This document shows, piece after piece, positions 44,548 to 56,091 of a stretch of DNA of 64,000 nucleotides. Source of the DNA: Rikenellaceae bacterium. Its GTDB lineage: Bacteria > Bacteroidota > Bacteroidia > Bacteroidales > Rikenellaceae. The stretch's first letter is position 1, and each line of letters begins with the position of its first letter. The position numbers and the translations under genes are program-made. The notes below the pieces were generated by a model, which had not been told where the DNA came from, searched no databases, and worked only from the letters and a program-made list of their open reading frames with translations. The stretch spans positions 62,001-126,000 of the forward strand of contig SUZI01000001.1 of NCBI GenBank assembly GCA_015060005.1, read 5' to 3'.

Positions 44548-45642
44548 ATGAAACCATTTACAAAAAAGTTAGTTCTTGAGAGCGGTCAGGAGTTCTACGG
44601 CTATGGCTACGGTGCCGACGTGGAGCGTGTCTGCGACATCGTTTTCAACACTTCGGTTGTGGGCTATCAGGAGATAATATCTGACCCCGCATACCTCAAT
44701 CAGATTGTGGTGATGGCTTACCCGCTGATTGGAAACTATGGTATCACCGACGAGGACTTCGAGTCTAAGTCAAAAGAGCCATTCGTAGGCGGTATGGTCG
44801 TCAGAGAGTGTAACGAAAACCCAAGTAACTTCCGCTACACAAAGACCTTCGCCGAGACACTCGACGAGCAGGGGATACCTTGCATAGCGGGCGTGGACAC
44901 AAGAATGATTGTTCGCATATTGCGTGATGGAGGCTCGCAGCGTGCAGCGATTGTCAACGCTTCGACAAGTAAAGAGGAGGCTTTGCGAATGATTGCATCG
45001 ACACCTCGTCCTGAAAATCAGGTGGCAAAGGTGAGTTGCAAGAAGCGTTGGTTCTCGCGTACACCAAACCATACATACGACATCGTGGCGGTAGACTGCG
45101 GTATAAAGTACAGCACAATAAGTGAGTTTAACGCTCGTGGCTGCAACGTAACAGTAGTACCCTACAACGCTACGCTGGAGGAGATTATGGCATTCAACCC
45201 CGACGGTGTATATATCTCGAATGGTCCTGGCTCACCAGAGGAGTTGCCCGAAGTTATCCACCTTGTAAAGAACCTAAAGGGCAAAGTGCCAATGCTCGGC
45301 GTGTCGCTCGGTGCTAACATCATAGCTATGGCTTACGGAGCCAAGTGCTACCGCCTGGCGGCAGGACACCTCGGCTCATCGGCTGTACGCGACTTGGAGA
45401 GTGGTAGAATAGATATGACATCACAAAATCACATCTGGGTGGTAGATGACGCTTCGATAGAGGGTACACGTCTGAAGAAGACTCACGAGAATGTTTTGGA
45501 CTCTACGCTCGAGGGCTTCGAGTGTAAGGAGGATAAACTCTTTGCTCTGAACTTCTACCCTGAGAGTGCCCCAGGTCCACGCGACTGCACATACCTTTTC
45601 GATAAATTTATTAAACTGATGGAGGAGAATCACAATGCCTAA
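44548..45642 (+). CDS. carA: Carbamoyl-phosphate synthase small chain, glutaminase triad lost
   Basis: 364 residues. The N-terminal CarA-specific domain ([44 protein letters not shown]) is intact. In the class I amidotransferase domain the normal GxCLGHQ nucleophile elbow reads [10 protein letters not shown], with Ser from TCG instead of Cys, and the HPE triad segment reads [10 protein letters not shown], with Tyr (TAC) for His. SQNH is kept. The glutaminase is therefore predicted to be inactive, as in animal CPS I, and the enzyme would take free ammonia through CarB. The frame is intact and the gene overlaps carB by 8 nt, so it is not a pseudogene. Confidence 0.92.
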   Translation: MKPFTKKLVLESGQEFYGYGYGADVERVCDIVFNTSVVGYQEIISDPAYLNQIVVMAYPLIGNYGITDEDFESKSKEPFVGGMVVRECNENPSNFRYTKTFAETLDEQGIPCIAGVDTRMIVRILRDGGSQRAAIVNASTSKEEALRMIASTPRPENQVAKVSCKKRWFSRTPNHTYDIVAVDCGIKYSTISEFNARGCNVTVVPYNATLEEIMAFNPDGVYISNGPGSPEELPEVIHLVKNLKGKVPMLGVSLGANIIAMAYGAKCYRLAAGHLGSSAVRDLESGRIDMTSQNHIWVVDDASIEGTRLKKTHENVLDSTLEGFECKEDKLFALNFYPESAPGPRDCTYLFDKFIKLMEENHNA

Positions 45643-48600
45643 GAGAACAGATATAAAGAAGATTATGGTAATCGGCTCAGGTCCGATTGTCATCGGTCAG
45701 GCTGCCGAGTTTGACTACGCAGGAACACAAGCTTGTTTAGCACTGAAAGAGGAGGGTTACGAGGTTATCCTCGTGAACTCAAACCCTGCAACCATTATGA
45801 CCGACACGAACATTGCCGACAAGGTCTATATGGAGCCTCTGACTCTGGAGTATGTGGCAAAGATTGTTCGTTATGAGCGTCCCGACGCCATCGTACCTGG
45901 TCTGGGAGGTCAGACGGGTTTGAATTTGGCTGTTCAGCTCGCCAAGAAGGGTGTGCTGGATGAGTGCCACGTAGAGATTCTCGGCACATCGTTCACAAGC
46001 ATCGAGGAGGCTGAGGATAGAGAGCTCTTCAAGGAGTTGTGTATCCGCATCGGAGAGCCGGTATTGCCATCGGTGGTGGTAAACTCAATGGAGGAGGGTG
46101 TGCGTGCCGCCGAGGAGATTGGCTATCCTGTGGTGCTCCGCCCGGCATTTACACTGGGTGGTACTGGTGGCGGATTTGCCGATAACGAGGAGGAGTTCCG
46201 CGATATTATGCGTAACGCTCTGATCCTCTCGCCCGTACACCAGGTATTGGTCGAGAAGAGTATCAAGGGTTACAAGGAGATAGAGTTCGAGGTGATGCGT
46301 GATAAGAACGACACCGCTATCGCTATATGTAGTATGGAGAACATCGACCCGGTAGGTATCCACACAGGAGATAGTATGGTGATAGCTCCTGCACAGACAC
46401 TTACGGACAAAGAGTATCAGCTGCTGCGTGATAGTGCTCTGAAGATTATCCGTGCTCTGAAGATTGAGGGTGGATGTAACGTGCAGTTTGCACTCGACCC
46501 ACTATCGTTCAAGTATTACATCATCGAGGTAAACCCACGTGTGAGCCGCTCATCGGCTTTGGCATCGAAGGCGAGTGGTTTCCCTATCGCACGCGTAACA
46601 GCCAAGATTGCAGTCGGTCTGACACTCGACGAGATTACAATAGCCAACCGCCCTGCCTGCTTCGAGCCAGCATTGGACTATGTGGTGCTGAAGGTGGCTC
46701 GCTTCCCATTCGATAAGTTTAGCGACGCATCGAATGAACTCGGAACACAGATGAAGGCGACGGGAGAGGTGATGAGCATCGGTCGTACGATAGAGGAGGG
46801 ATTGCTGAAGGCTATCCGCTCGTTGGAGACCGGTGTATGCCACATCCACAACAAGAAGTTTGACAACAGCTCGATAGAGGAGCTTCTGGATTATATCCGT
46901 AAGGGAACAGACGACCGTATATATGCTATAGCGGAGCTTATCCGCAAGGGTGTCGACCTGCTTATCATCTACAACAAGACAAAGATTGATATGCTCTTCT
47001 TGGAGAAGTTGAAGAACATCGTCGAGATGGAGCGTGAGGTGGCTGCTGCTGTTGGCAACGTGGATGTGTTGCGTGAGGCAAAGCGTATGGGCTTCAGCGA
47101 TAAGTTCATAGGTCAGCTGTGGGGCAAGAGCGAGGCAGAGATGTTTGAGTTGCGTCGTGCGGAGGGCATAATGCCTGTCTATAAGATTATTGACTCGTGT
47201 GCGGGAGAGATTGACACCTACGTGCCATACTTCTACTCTACATACGAGCAGGAGAACGAATCGCAGCGTAGCGAGCGAAAGAAGATTTTGGTGCTCGGCT
47301 CGGGTCCTATACGTATCGGTCAGGGTGTGGAGTTTGACTACTCGACCGTTCACGCTATATGGACAATCAAGGAGGCGGGCTACGAGGCTATAATCATCAA
47401 CAACAACCCCGAGACAGTGTCGACCGACTACACTATAAGCGACAAACTCTACTTTGAGCCGCTGACGGTGGAGGATGTGATGAATGTCGTTGAGTTGGAG
47501 AAGCCCGATGGTATCGTCGTATCGCTGGGAGGTCAGACAGCTATCAACCTCGCAGAGCCATTGGCTAACTTGGGCGTGAAGATTGTCGGAACAGATATTC
47601 AGGCGATAAACAATGCCGAGGATAGAAAGTGTTTCGAGCGTATTATGAACGAGGTGGGCATCCCACAGCCCGACGCAGAGGCGGTAACAGACATCGAGGC
47701 TGGTGTGCGTGCTGCGGAGCGTATTGGATATCCAGTTCTGGTACGTCCAAGCTTCGTGCTGGGAGGTCGTGCTATGCAGATTGTAGGTAACGAGGAGACT
47801 CTGCGACACTATCTGCGTACTGCCGTAGAGATTAACGACAAATCACCTGTGTTGGTCGACAAATATATTATGGGTAAGGAGCTGGAGGTCGATGCTATAT
47901 GCGACGGTAAGGATGTCTACATCCCTGGTATTATGGAGCACGTAGAGCATACAGGTATTCACTCGGGCGACAGTATCAGCGTCTACCCTACGTTCAGCGT
48001 GAGTCAGCAGGTCAAGGATACCATCATCAGCTACACCCAGCGTTTGGGCTTGGCGATAGGTATCGTAGGTCTGTTCAACATACAGTTTATCGTAGATGAG
48101 CAGGATAAGGTATATGTCATCGAGGTAAACCCACGTTCATCGCGTACTGTACCATTCCTCTCGAAGTCGACAGGAGTGCCTATGGCGAAGATTGCAACGA
48201 TGGTGATACTCGGACACTCGCTCAAGGAACAGGGCATAACAGAGGTATATGGCAAGGAGAGCACTCGCTGGTTTGTTAAGTCGCCAGCATTCTCATTCGC
48301 CAAGATTCGCGGTGTAGACTCATACCTCTCGCCTGAGATGAAGTCTACGGGTGAGGCTATCGGTTATGACAAGAGTCTGACACGTGCACTCTACAAATCG
48401 TTGCGTTCGTCGGGCGTGGCAGTAGCTAACTATGGTACTATATTCGTAACCATCGCCGACAGAGATAAACCAACAGCCCTGCCACTCATCAAGCGTTTCT
48501 ACGACTTGGGCTTTAACATCGAGGCAACAAAGGGTACGTGCGAGTATCTGCGTCAGCACGGCATACGTACCCGTTACCTGCGTAAGCTGAGCGAGGGCAG

Positions 48601-48817
48601 CACGGAGATTTATGATGAGTTGCGTAAGGGACACGTAGCATACGTAGTGAACACTATCGACGTAAATCAGCATAGCACACGTCGCGATGGATATGACATC
48701 CGTCGCGTGGCAGCCGAGAATAACGTTACTCTGTTCACTGCACTGGAGACGGTGAGCGTACTGCTGGATGTTTTGGAGGAGATTACACTCGGTGTATCAA
48801 CCATTGACGGAAAATAG
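45635..48817 (+). CDS. carB: Carbamoyl-phosphate synthase large chain
   Basis: 1060 residues, near the usual 1070. Two homologous halves each start with an ATP-grasp N-lobe: [21 protein letters not shown] and [20 protein letters not shown]. It makes carbamoyl phosphate from bicarbonate, ammonia and two [13 protein letters not shown] and [22 protein letters not shown] appear in the first half, [22 protein letters not shown] in the second. The C-terminal allosteric domain ([36 protein letters not shown]) is complete. Since CarA seems to lack glutaminase activity, ammonia must enter CarB directly or from another source. Confidence 0.97.
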   Translation: MPKRTDIKKIMVIGSGPIVIGQAAEFDYAGTQACLALKEEGYEVILVNSNPATIMTDTNIADKVYMEPLTLEYVAKIVRYERPDAIVPGLGGQTGLNLAVQLAKKGVLDECHVEILGTSFTSIEEAEDRELFKELCIRIGEPVLPSVVVNSMEEGVRAAEEIGYPVVLRPAFTLGGTGGGFADNEEEFRDIMRNALILSPVHQVLVEKSIKGYKEIEFEVMRDKNDTAIAICSMENIDPVGIHTGDSMVIAPAQTLTDKEYQLLRDSALKIIRALKIEGGCNVQFALDPLSFKYYIIEVNPRVSRSSALASKASGFPIARVTAKIAVGLTLDEITIANRPACFEPALDYVVLKVARFPFDKFSDASNELGTQMKATGEVMSIGRTIEEGLLKAIRSLETGVCHIHNKKFDNSSIEELLDYIRKGTDDRIYAIAELIRKGVDLLIIYNKTKIDMLFLEKLKNIVEMEREVAAAVGNVDVLREAKRMGFSDKFIGQLWGKSEAEMFELRRAEGIMPVYKIIDSCAGEIDTYVPYFYSTYEQENESQRSERKKILVLGSGPIRIGQGVEFDYSTVHAIWTIKEAGYEAIIINNNPETVSTDYTISDKLYFEPLTVEDVMNVVELEKPDGIVVSLGGQTAINLAEPLANLGVKIVGTDIQAINNAEDRKCFERIMNEVGIPQPDAEAVTDIEAGVRAAERIGYPVLVRPSFVLGGRAMQIVGNEETLRHYLRTAVEINDKSPVLVDKYIMGKELEVDAICDGKDVYIPGIMEHVEHTGIHSGDSISVYPTFSVSQQVKDTIISYTQRLGLAIGIVGLFNIQFIVDEQDKVYVIEVNPRSSRTVPFLSKSTGVPMAKIATMVILGHSLKEQGITEVYGKESTRWFVKSPAFSFAKIRGVDSYLSPEMKSTGEAIGYDKSLTRALYKSLRSSGVAVANYGTIFVTIADRDKPTALPLIKRFYDLGFNIEATKGTCEYLRQHGIRTRYLRKLSEGSTEIYDELRKGHVAYVVNTIDVNQHSTRRDGYDIRRVAAENNVTLFTALETVSVLLDVLEEITLGVSTIDGK

Positions 48818-48818
48818 A

Positions 48819-49559
48819 ATGTACAAAAGAGCAAAATACAAAGTGTCGGAGAACATAGCTCTGACATCGTCGGTATACCGTATGCGACTCGAAGGCGACA
48901 CAGAGTGGATTACTCGCCCCGGGCAGTTTGTTAACATCGAGCTCGAGGGTCTATACCTTCGTCGCCCAATATCGATATGCGATTGGGATGAGCAGTCGAT
49001 AACCATAATATACAAGGTGGTCGGTCGTGGCACAGAGCAGATGAGTCGTATGGCTGTCGGCTGTGAATTGGATGTTCTGACAGGCTTGGGCAATGGCTTT
49101 AACGCCGACGCCGAGTGCTCGGAGACCCTGCTCGTTGGTGGCGGAGTGGGCGTTCCACCACTCTACCGCTTGGCTAAAGAGTTGCTGGAGCGAGGTCGAA
49201 AGGTGAGTGTCGTTCTGGGCTTTGGCACTAAGGCGGAGCTCTTCTATGAGGAGGAGTTCAAAGCCTTGGGTGCAGAGGTCTACGTCTCGACCGTAGATGG
49301 CTCGGCAGGCGTAAAGGGTTTCGTAACGGATGCTATACGCGAGCACGACATAGCATTTGACTACTTCTATGCGTGCGGTCCTATGCCTATGCTCAAGGCA
49401 TTGAGCCAGAGCTGTGAGCAGAGTGGCGAATTGAGCTTCGAGGAGCGTATGGGATGTGGCTTCGGAGCCTGTATGGGATGCAGCTGTAAAACATTGACGG
49501 GCAACAAACGTATATGTAAGGAGGGCCCCGTAATGCGAAAGGAGGAGATATTATGGTAA
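48819..49559 (+). CDS. pyrK: Dihydroorotate dehydrogenase B, electron-transfer subunit
   Basis: 246 residues from the ATG at 48819, 1 nt after the carB stop. FAD-binding barrel (YLRRPISICDW), NAD-binding domain (LLVGGGVGVPPLYRLAKEL) and the C-terminal [2Fe-2S] cluster motif ERMGCGFGACMGCSCKTL with four Cys. It passes electrons from dihydroorotate via FMN (PyrD) to NAD+. It overlaps pyrD by 7 nt, consistent with a PyrD2K2 complex. Confidence 0.95.
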   Translation: MYKRAKYKVSENIALTSSVYRMRLEGDTEWITRPGQFVNIELEGLYLRRPISICDWDEQSITIIYKVVGRGTEQMSRMAVGCELDVLTGLGNGFNADAECSETLLVGGGVGVPPLYRLAKELLERGRKVSVVLGFGTKAELFYEEEFKALGAEVYVSTVDGSAGVKGFVTDAIREHDIAFDYFYACGPMPMLKALSQSCEQSGELSFEERMGCGFGACMGCSCKTLTGNKRICKEGPVMRKEEILW

Positions 49560-50476
49560 ACGATAAGAGAGATTTGTCGGTTGAGTTGTGTGGCGTGAAG
49601 TTGGACAACCCCGTAATTCCCGCAAGCGGAACATTTGGCTTCGGTCGTGAGCATAACGAGTTTTACGACATCAACATCCTCGGCTCGATATCTATAAAGG
49701 GAACGACACGCGAGGCTCGTTTCGGAAACCCTACACCACGTATCGCCGAGTGCCGCTCGGGACTGATTAACTCGGTGGGATTGCAAAATCCTGGCGTTGA
49801 TGCAGTGATAGCTGAGGAGCTACCTCACCTGCGTGAGATATTCCACAAGCCGATAATAGCCAACATCAGCGGATTTTCGATTGACGAATATGTAGAGTGC
49901 TGCCAGAAGATGGATGCTGCCGAGCAGGTGGCTATCATAGAGGTCAACGTATCGTGCCCCAACGTGCATAACGGAGGTATGAGCTTCGGAACACAGCCCG
50001 AGATGGCAGCCGAAGTAACGCGTGCGGTAAAGGCGGTAACGCACAAGCCCGTATTCATCAAGCTCAGCCCCAACGTAACGGATATAGTCGCTATCGCACG
50101 TGCGTGTGAGGAGGCAGGAGCAGATGGTATATGCTTGATAAACACCCTGCTGGGTATGCGTATCGACACTATGCGTCGTCGTGCGGTGATAGCCAACAAG
50201 ATGGGCGGTTTCTCGGGCCCTGCGGTATTCCCCGTAGCGGTGCGTATGGTCTACCAGGTGGCTAAAGCGTGCAACATCCCTGTGATGGGCTGCGGAGGCG
50301 TGGAGAGTGCGGCAGATGTGATAGAGATGATGATGGCAGGTGCTACCGCAGTGCAGGTGGGTGCTGCAAACCTGAAAAACCCTTATGCGTGCAAGGAGAT
50401 AATAGAGGCTCTGCCAGCAGAGATGGAGCGTCTGGGTATCGACTCACTACGTGATATAATAGGTGTTGTGGAGTAG
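49553..50476 (+). CDS. pyrD: Dihydroorotate dehydrogenase B, catalytic subunit
   Basis: 307 residues. FMN TIM-barrel with NPVIPASGTFGFGREH, SIKGTTREARFGNPTPR, INSVGLQNPGVDAV, and catalytic Cys in VNVSCPNVHNGGMSFG (class 1B uses Cys as base). It oxidises dihydroorotate to orotate. The last gene of the pyr operon, followed by a strong terminator at 50506-50542. Confidence 0.95.
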   Translation: MVNDKRDLSVELCGVKLDNPVIPASGTFGFGREHNEFYDINILGSISIKGTTREARFGNPTPRIAECRSGLINSVGLQNPGVDAVIAEELPHLREIFHKPIIANISGFSIDEYVECCQKMDAAEQVAIIEVNVSCPNVHNGGMSFGTQPEMAAEVTRAVKAVTHKPVFIKLSPNVTDIVAIARACEEAGADGICLINTLLGMRIDTMRRRAVIANKMGGFSGPAVFPVAVRMVYQVAKACNIPVMGCGGVESAADVIEMMMAGATAVQVGAANLKNPYACKEIIEALPAEMERLGIDSLRDIIGVVE

Positions 50477-50505
50477 GCTACACGCACTATATGACATATT
50501 GTAAG

Positions 50506-50542
50506 CCCCAAAAGTTATTACGACTTTTGGGGTTTATGCTTT
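50506..50542 (+). terminator. Terminator of the pyr operon
   Basis: CCCCAAAAGT (50506-50515), loop TATTACG, ACTTTTGGGG (50523-50532), then TTTATGCTTTT. Confidence 0.85.
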
Positions 50543-50599
50543 TAGGGGTTGATAAATCAAAAAAAACTTCATACCTTAGTATTGTAAAAATGTGTGCTT

Positions 50600-51295
50600 A
50601 TGAAAAAGATAGTGGTTTTTACAGGAGCAGGAGTGAGTGCCGAGAGTGGCTTGGCGACATTCCGCGATGCCGACGGATTGTGGGCTCAATATCGTATTGA
50701 GGATGTATGCACGCCCGAGGCTCTTGTACGCAACAGAGCTTTGGTGATAGAGTTCTATAACAAACGTCGTAAGGAGCTGCTCACTACCCTACCCAACGCA
50801 GCACACACAGCTATCGCTGAATTGGAGAAGCACTTCGATGTGGAGGTGGTAACACAAAATGTCGACGACCTGCACGAGAGAGCCGGCTCAACGAAGGTGT
50901 TGCACCTGCACGGAGAGCTCAAGAAACTACGTAGCGAGCGAAACCCCGAGCTCATTGTGCCAATAGAGGGCTGGGAGCAACAGATAGATGACAGGGCTGA
51001 GGATGGAGCGTTGCTACGCCCACATATTGTCTTCTTCGGAGAGGCTGTACCGATGTACGAGAGGGCGATAGAGATTGTAAATCGGGCAGATATATTGATT
51101 ATTGTCGGCACATCGCTGGCGGTATATCCTGCGGCATCACTTGTGCGATATACCTCAAGCCACGCACAACTCTTCGTGGTAGACCCGGGTGAGCCCGACT
51201 GCTCGGCGGTGCGTAACCCTATGGTACACATCAAAGAGAAGGCAGGAGCGGGAGTGCCGATGCTTGTAGAGAAGCTGATTGCAAACCTAAAATAA
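50600..51295 (+). CDS. Sir2-family NAD-dependent protein deacylase, zinc-Cys-less form
   Basis: 231 residues from the ATG at 50600. VVFTGAGVSAESGLATFRD, VTQNVDDLHERAG, LHLHGE and VGTSLAVYPAASL are the NAD-binding and catalytic motifs (His in HLHGE). The small zinc domain of most sirtuins, with two CxxC pairs, is absent: after HGELKKLRSERNPELIVP there are no paired Cys. Such forms exist among bacterial CobB-like proteins. It removes acyl groups from lysine. It is followed 11 nt later by a GH35 gene, perhaps a transcriptional neighbour only. Confidence 0.88.
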   Translation: MKKIVVFTGAGVSAESGLATFRDADGLWAQYRIEDVCTPEALVRNRALVIEFYNKRRKELLTTLPNAAHTAIAELEKHFDVEVVTQNVDDLHERAGSTKVLHLHGELKKLRSERNPELIVPIEGWEQQIDDRAEDGALLRPHIVFFGEAVPMYERAIEIVNRADILIIVGTSLAVYPAASLVRYTSSHAQLFVVDPGEPDCSAVRNPMVHIKEKAGAGVPMLVEKLIANLK

Positions 51296-51306
51296 TAACC
51301 CATAAG

Positions 51307-53622
51307 ATGATGAAACCGCTGCTTAGATATATCGTTCTGCTGCTTGCATTGGTGGCAATTACACCGATAGCAGGAGCTGCAAAAGACGAGAAGCCTCGTT
51401 TCGAGGTGGGAGAAAAGAGCTTTATGCTTGACGGAAAACCTTTCGTGATAAAGGCTGCCGAGCTGCACTATCCCCGCATACCACGCCCCTATTGGGAACA
51501 CCGCATAAAGATGTGTAAGGCATTAGGTATGAATACTATATGTCTGTACGTCTTCTGGAATGCCCACGAGCAACGCCCTGGCGACTTCTCCTTCGAGGGA
51601 CAGCTTGACATAGCGGAGTTCTGCCGACTGTGCCACAAGCACGATATGTATGTCATCCTGCGACCCGGACCATACGTATGTGCCGAGTGGGAGATGGGAG
51701 GTCTGCCCTGGTGGCTACTGAAGAAGAAGGATATCCGACTACGTGAGGATGACCCCTATTTCTTGGAGCGTGTCGAGATATTTGAGCAGGAGGTGGCAGA
51801 GCAGGTAGCCTCGCTATCAATTAACAATGGCGGTCCTATACTTATGGTGCAGGTCGAGAACGAGTATGGCTCATACGGCGAGAGCAAGGAGTACGTAGCC
51901 CATATACGCGACATCGTAAGAGAGCATTTTGGCGATGTCGTACTCTTCCAATGCGACTGGGCGTCGAACTTCACACTCAACGGTCTGGATGATTTGGTGT
52001 GGACAATGAACTTCGGTGCTGGAGCGGATGTAGAGCAGCAGTTCACTCTGCTGAAACAGCTACGTCCCAACTCGCCGCTGATGTGTAGCGAGTATTGGAG
52101 CGGATGGTTTGACAAGTGGGGAGCAAACCACGAGACACGCGATGCAGAGACGATGATAGCCGGCATCGACGAGATGCTCTCGAAAGGTATATCGTTCAGC
52201 CTCTATATGACACACGGAGGAACAAATTGGGGACATTGGGCAGGGGCTAACTCGCCAGGTTTCGCTCCCGACGTAACATCGTACGACTACGATGCTCCGA
52301 TAAATGAGGCAGGTCAGCCTACACCTAAATATTGGGCTCTGCGTAATACTATGAAGAAACACCTTGCCCAGGGTGAACGTATGTCGAGAGTGCCAAAGGC
52401 GATACCGACTATCTCTATTCCTCGTTTTAACTTTACGGAGGTAGCACCTCTGTTTGATAACTTGCCAGAGGCAAAGCAGGATGAGCAGATACGCACAATG
52501 GAGGAGTATGACCAGGGCTTCGGCACGATACTATACCGCACTACCCTGCCAGAGATAAAATCCTCGGCAACGCTCACCGTTGATGAGGCTCACGACTACG
52601 CACAGATTTTTGTCGATGGCAAATACGTAGGCTCGTTGGACCGCCGTAATGGCGAGAAGAGCCTCACACTACCGCGATGTGAGCAAGGTGCTCAGTTAGA
52701 TATCCTTGTCGAGGCGATGGGCCGCATCAACTTCGGTCGTGCGATTAAGGACTTCAAGGGTATAACAGGCGGCGTATCGCTCAATGGAAGTACGCTTACG
52801 GGATGGGATGTATTTAATATTCACGATGAATATGCAGTCTACAAGTCAATGAACTTCCGCCCAATCAGCGAGTTACGCAGCAGTAGCCGCATCGCAGGCT
52901 GCTACCGAGCGACATTCAACGTGGAGAAGGTGGGTGATACATTCCTCAATTTTGAGACTTGGGGCAAGGGTCTGGTATATGTCAATGGATACCCTATGGG
53001 TCGCATCTGGGAGATAGGCCCTCAGCAGACACTCTATATGCCAGGTTGCTGGCTGCGTAAGGGAGAGAACGAGATTTTGGTGTTCGACATCGTAGGTCCA
53101 CGTGAAGCTGCGAGTGAAGGACTGCGTGAGCCAATACTCGATAAGTTACAAAACTTTGAGCAAGTGAAGCCTGCGGGGTATGCAGATATGAGTTTCGGGG
53201 AGGAGGATTTGTGCATAAGTGGCTCATTTGCTGCAGGTAACGGTTGGCAAAAGGTGGTATTCGCTGAGCCTTCGCGAGGTCGCTACCTCGCTCTTGAGGC
53301 ACTCTCGGCACACGACGGAATGGAGATGGCTGCTGTGGCGGAGTTATATCTCATAGACACTGATAACAAGCGTCTGCCGCGTGAGCAGTGGCGTGTGGTG
53401 GATGTTGACAGCGAAGATGTCGCATCGGCAAACCGCTCGGCAGAGAAGACTTTTGATTTGCAGGAGTCAACATATTGGAGCTCGGAGCCAGGTAAACAAT
53501 TCCCTCATCGCATAGTCATTGATTTGGGGACAGAGCACGACATAACAGCCGTAGAGTATCTGCCTCGTATGGAGGAGGGAGCACCACATAGTATTAAGGA
53601 TTATAAGATTTACTTAAAATAG
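51307..53622 (+). CDS. Exported GH35 beta-galactosidase
   Basis: 771 residues. Signal peptide MMKPLLRYIVLLLALVAITPIAGAA. The GH35 barrel covers residues about 30-350: AELHYPRIPRPYWEHRIKMC, NAHEQRPGDFSFEG, RPGPYVCAEWEMGGLP; acid/base Glu in VQVENEYGSYG; nucleophile Glu in MCSEYWSGWFDKWG; MTHGGTNWG. Then beta-jelly-roll domains (about 400-640) and a C-terminal discoidin-like/CBM32-type domain with YWSSEPGKQFPHRIVIDLG. It releases terminal beta-galactose, probably from host or plant glycans in the periplasm. It stands outside the mannan locus. Confidence 0.93.
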   Translation: MMKPLLRYIVLLLALVAITPIAGAAKDEKPRFEVGEKSFMLDGKPFVIKAAELHYPRIPRPYWEHRIKMCKALGMNTICLYVFWNAHEQRPGDFSFEGQLDIAEFCRLCHKHDMYVILRPGPYVCAEWEMGGLPWWLLKKKDIRLREDDPYFLERVEIFEQEVAEQVASLSINNGGPILMVQVENEYGSYGESKEYVAHIRDIVREHFGDVVLFQCDWASNFTLNGLDDLVWTMNFGAGADVEQQFTLLKQLRPNSPLMCSEYWSGWFDKWGANHETRDAETMIAGIDEMLSKGISFSLYMTHGGTNWGHWAGANSPGFAPDVTSYDYDAPINEAGQPTPKYWALRNTMKKHLAQGERMSRVPKAIPTISIPRFNFTEVAPLFDNLPEAKQDEQIRTMEEYDQGFGTILYRTTLPEIKSSATLTVDEAHDYAQIFVDGKYVGSLDRRNGEKSLTLPRCEQGAQLDILVEAMGRINFGRAIKDFKGITGGVSLNGSTLTGWDVFNIHDEYAVYKSMNFRPISELRSSSRIAGCYRATFNVEKVGDTFLNFETWGKGLVYVNGYPMGRIWEIGPQQTLYMPGCWLRKGENEILVFDIVGPREAASEGLREPILDKLQNFEQVKPAGYADMSFGEEDLCISGSFAAGNGWQKVVFAEPSRGRYLALEALSAHDGMEMAAVAELYLIDTDNKRLPREQWRVVDVDSEDVASANRSAEKTFDLQESTYWSSEPGKQFPHRIVIDLGTEHDITAVEYLPRMEEGAPHSIKDYKIYLK

Positions 53623-53625
53623 TGT

Positions 53626-54261
53626 ATGGCAGATAACTATATAGGTAAGAAGATGGAGGACTACTATGCCTCGAAGAGCACTTCCTCGCAGAAGAAGAGG
53701 TCGTCGCTCAAGCAGCTGCTGCAGAAAAATCGTAGCTATCGCGGCTATGACAATAGCTATGAGGTGCGTGCTGACCAGCTGCGACGTATCATAGAGGTTA
53801 ACTGCACCACACCTTCGGCAATGAATCAGCAGGTGTTGCGTTTCCGCCCTGTGCTGACGGCAGAGGCAGATAAGGTGTTGCCGCACATACGTCTGGGAGG
53901 AGCTCTGCCAGAGCTACATCTGCCACTCGCCGGTAGCGAGCCGAGGGCTTTTATCATAGTGTGCTCCACAGTGGCGGAGGGACGTTATGTCGATATAGAT
54001 TTAGGTATAGCGGCACAAAGTATGCTACTGCAAGCGGTGGAGATAGGGCTCAATGGTATATGCATCGCAGCCTTTGACAAGAAGGCTGTGCAGGAGGCCC
54101 TCTTGCTTGAGTATGAGCCACTGCTCATCCTCGCCATAGGAAAGGGAGCGGAGAAGATTGAACTTACCGACATCGCACCTGCAGAGAGCCACGCCTATTA
54201 CCGACGTGATGGGGTGCATTATGTGCCGAAGCTACGCTTGGAGGATTTGATTCTCGGGTAG
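53626..54261 (+). CDS. Nitroreductase-family FMN oxidoreductase
   Basis: 211 residues. NRSYRGYDNSYEVRADQLRRIIE and TTPSAMNQQVLRFRPV bind FMN; VDIDLGIAAQSMLLQAVEIGLNG is the dimer helix and GICIAAFDKKAVQE follows. The N-terminal 35 residues are basic and Ser-rich (SKSTSSQKKRSSLKQLLQKN) and not typical. It starts 3 nt after GH35. Substrate unknown. Confidence 0.85.
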   Translation: MADNYIGKKMEDYYASKSTSSQKKRSSLKQLLQKNRSYRGYDNSYEVRADQLRRIIEVNCTTPSAMNQQVLRFRPVLTAEADKVLPHIRLGGALPELHLPLAGSEPRAFIIVCSTVAEGRYVDIDLGIAAQSMLLQAVEIGLNGICIAAFDKKAVQEALLLEYEPLLILAIGKGAEKIELTDIAPAESHAYYRRDGVHYVPKLRLEDLILG

Positions 54262-54307
54262 GGATATTGAATTTTAAGGTCAAAAAGATAAAAAGTAGGC
54301 TAAACGT

Positions 54308-54338
54308 TTGGTTAATTCGATTTTGTTTCCTACTTTTG
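54308..54338 (+). promoter_or_regulatory. Promoter of tRNA-Thr
   Basis: TTG at 54308-54310 (within TTTG), 20-nt spacer, TACTTTTG at 54331-54338. Confidence 0.7.
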
Positions 54339-54360
54339 CCCTGCTCTTCGGGAGATTGTT

Positions 54361-54429
<69 letters not shown>

Positions 54430-54432
<3 letters not shown>

Positions 54433-54576
54433 CAGAGTAAAACACAAAAAGAAGTGCCACCTAAAATTAGGTGGCATTTGTTATATAACAAAGAGAGGTG
54501 TATGCTTGCATATAACCTCTCTTTGCTATATAACTGCAGTCGTTTAGACGTGCTTCTTTTTGTGTTTTACCTGAGC
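54430..54576 (+). other. Four-way-junction element directly after tRNA-Thr
   Basis: GCTCAG (54430-54435, end of the tRNA) pairs with CTGAGC (54571-54576), and an 18-nt arm (54437-54454, TAAAACACAAAAAGAAG) pairs perfectly with 54553-54570. These enclose TGCCACCTA-AAAT-TAGGTGGCA (54455-54476), a long hairpin (TATATA, mismatch, CAAAGAGAGGT at 54482-54499 with 54515-54532, plus an inner TATGC/GCATA) and a short hairpin GTC-GTTTA-GAC (54539-54549). The order outer stem, hairpin, long hairpin, short hairpin matches the two units after tRNA-Leu, although the sequences are unrelated. At 54607-54620, AAGTCAAGCCTCG resembles the T-arm of this tRNA (GAGTTCAAGCCTCG). Confidence 0.6.
54455..54480 (+). terminator. 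Possible tRNA-Thr terminator (first hairpin of the junction)
   Basis: TGCCACCTA / TAGGTGGCA with loop AAAT, followed by TTTGTT. It could end the tRNA transcript, or be one arm of the larger structure. Confidence 0.5.
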
Positions 54577-54669
54577 GTCTAGAGGCAAGACGGAGCGAAG
54601 CGGAAGTCAAGCCTCGAGATGCGAGTTTTCCAAACTGACAAGCCTTCCAAAGCAAGACTCTCACACTCT

Positions 54670-55950
<1,281 letters not shown>

Positions 55951-56035
55951 TTATCTGTTTTTATCTGATGCAAATATCGGGACATTTCGAGGCTCGGAAA
56001 AGAGTTTTTTATCATTTATACTTATATAGGCATAA

Positions 56036-56066
56036 GAAAAGTGCAGCCCCGAACGTGGAGCTGCAC
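56036..56066 (-). terminator. Terminator of the mannan utilisation operon
   Basis: Minus-strand GTGCAGCTCC / GGGGCTGCAC with loop ACGTTC, followed by TTTTCTTA, 26 nt after the GH92 stop codon. It ends the SusD-SusE/F-GH76-GH92 transcript. Confidence 0.8.
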
Positions 56067-56091
56067 CTATTCATATCCCACAAATGGGAGT

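Noticed and set aside
46550..47809. 419-residue frame on the minus strand
   Set aside because: Shadow of carB; composition (Leu/His/Cys/Ser-rich) is typical of an antisense frame and no motif is seen.
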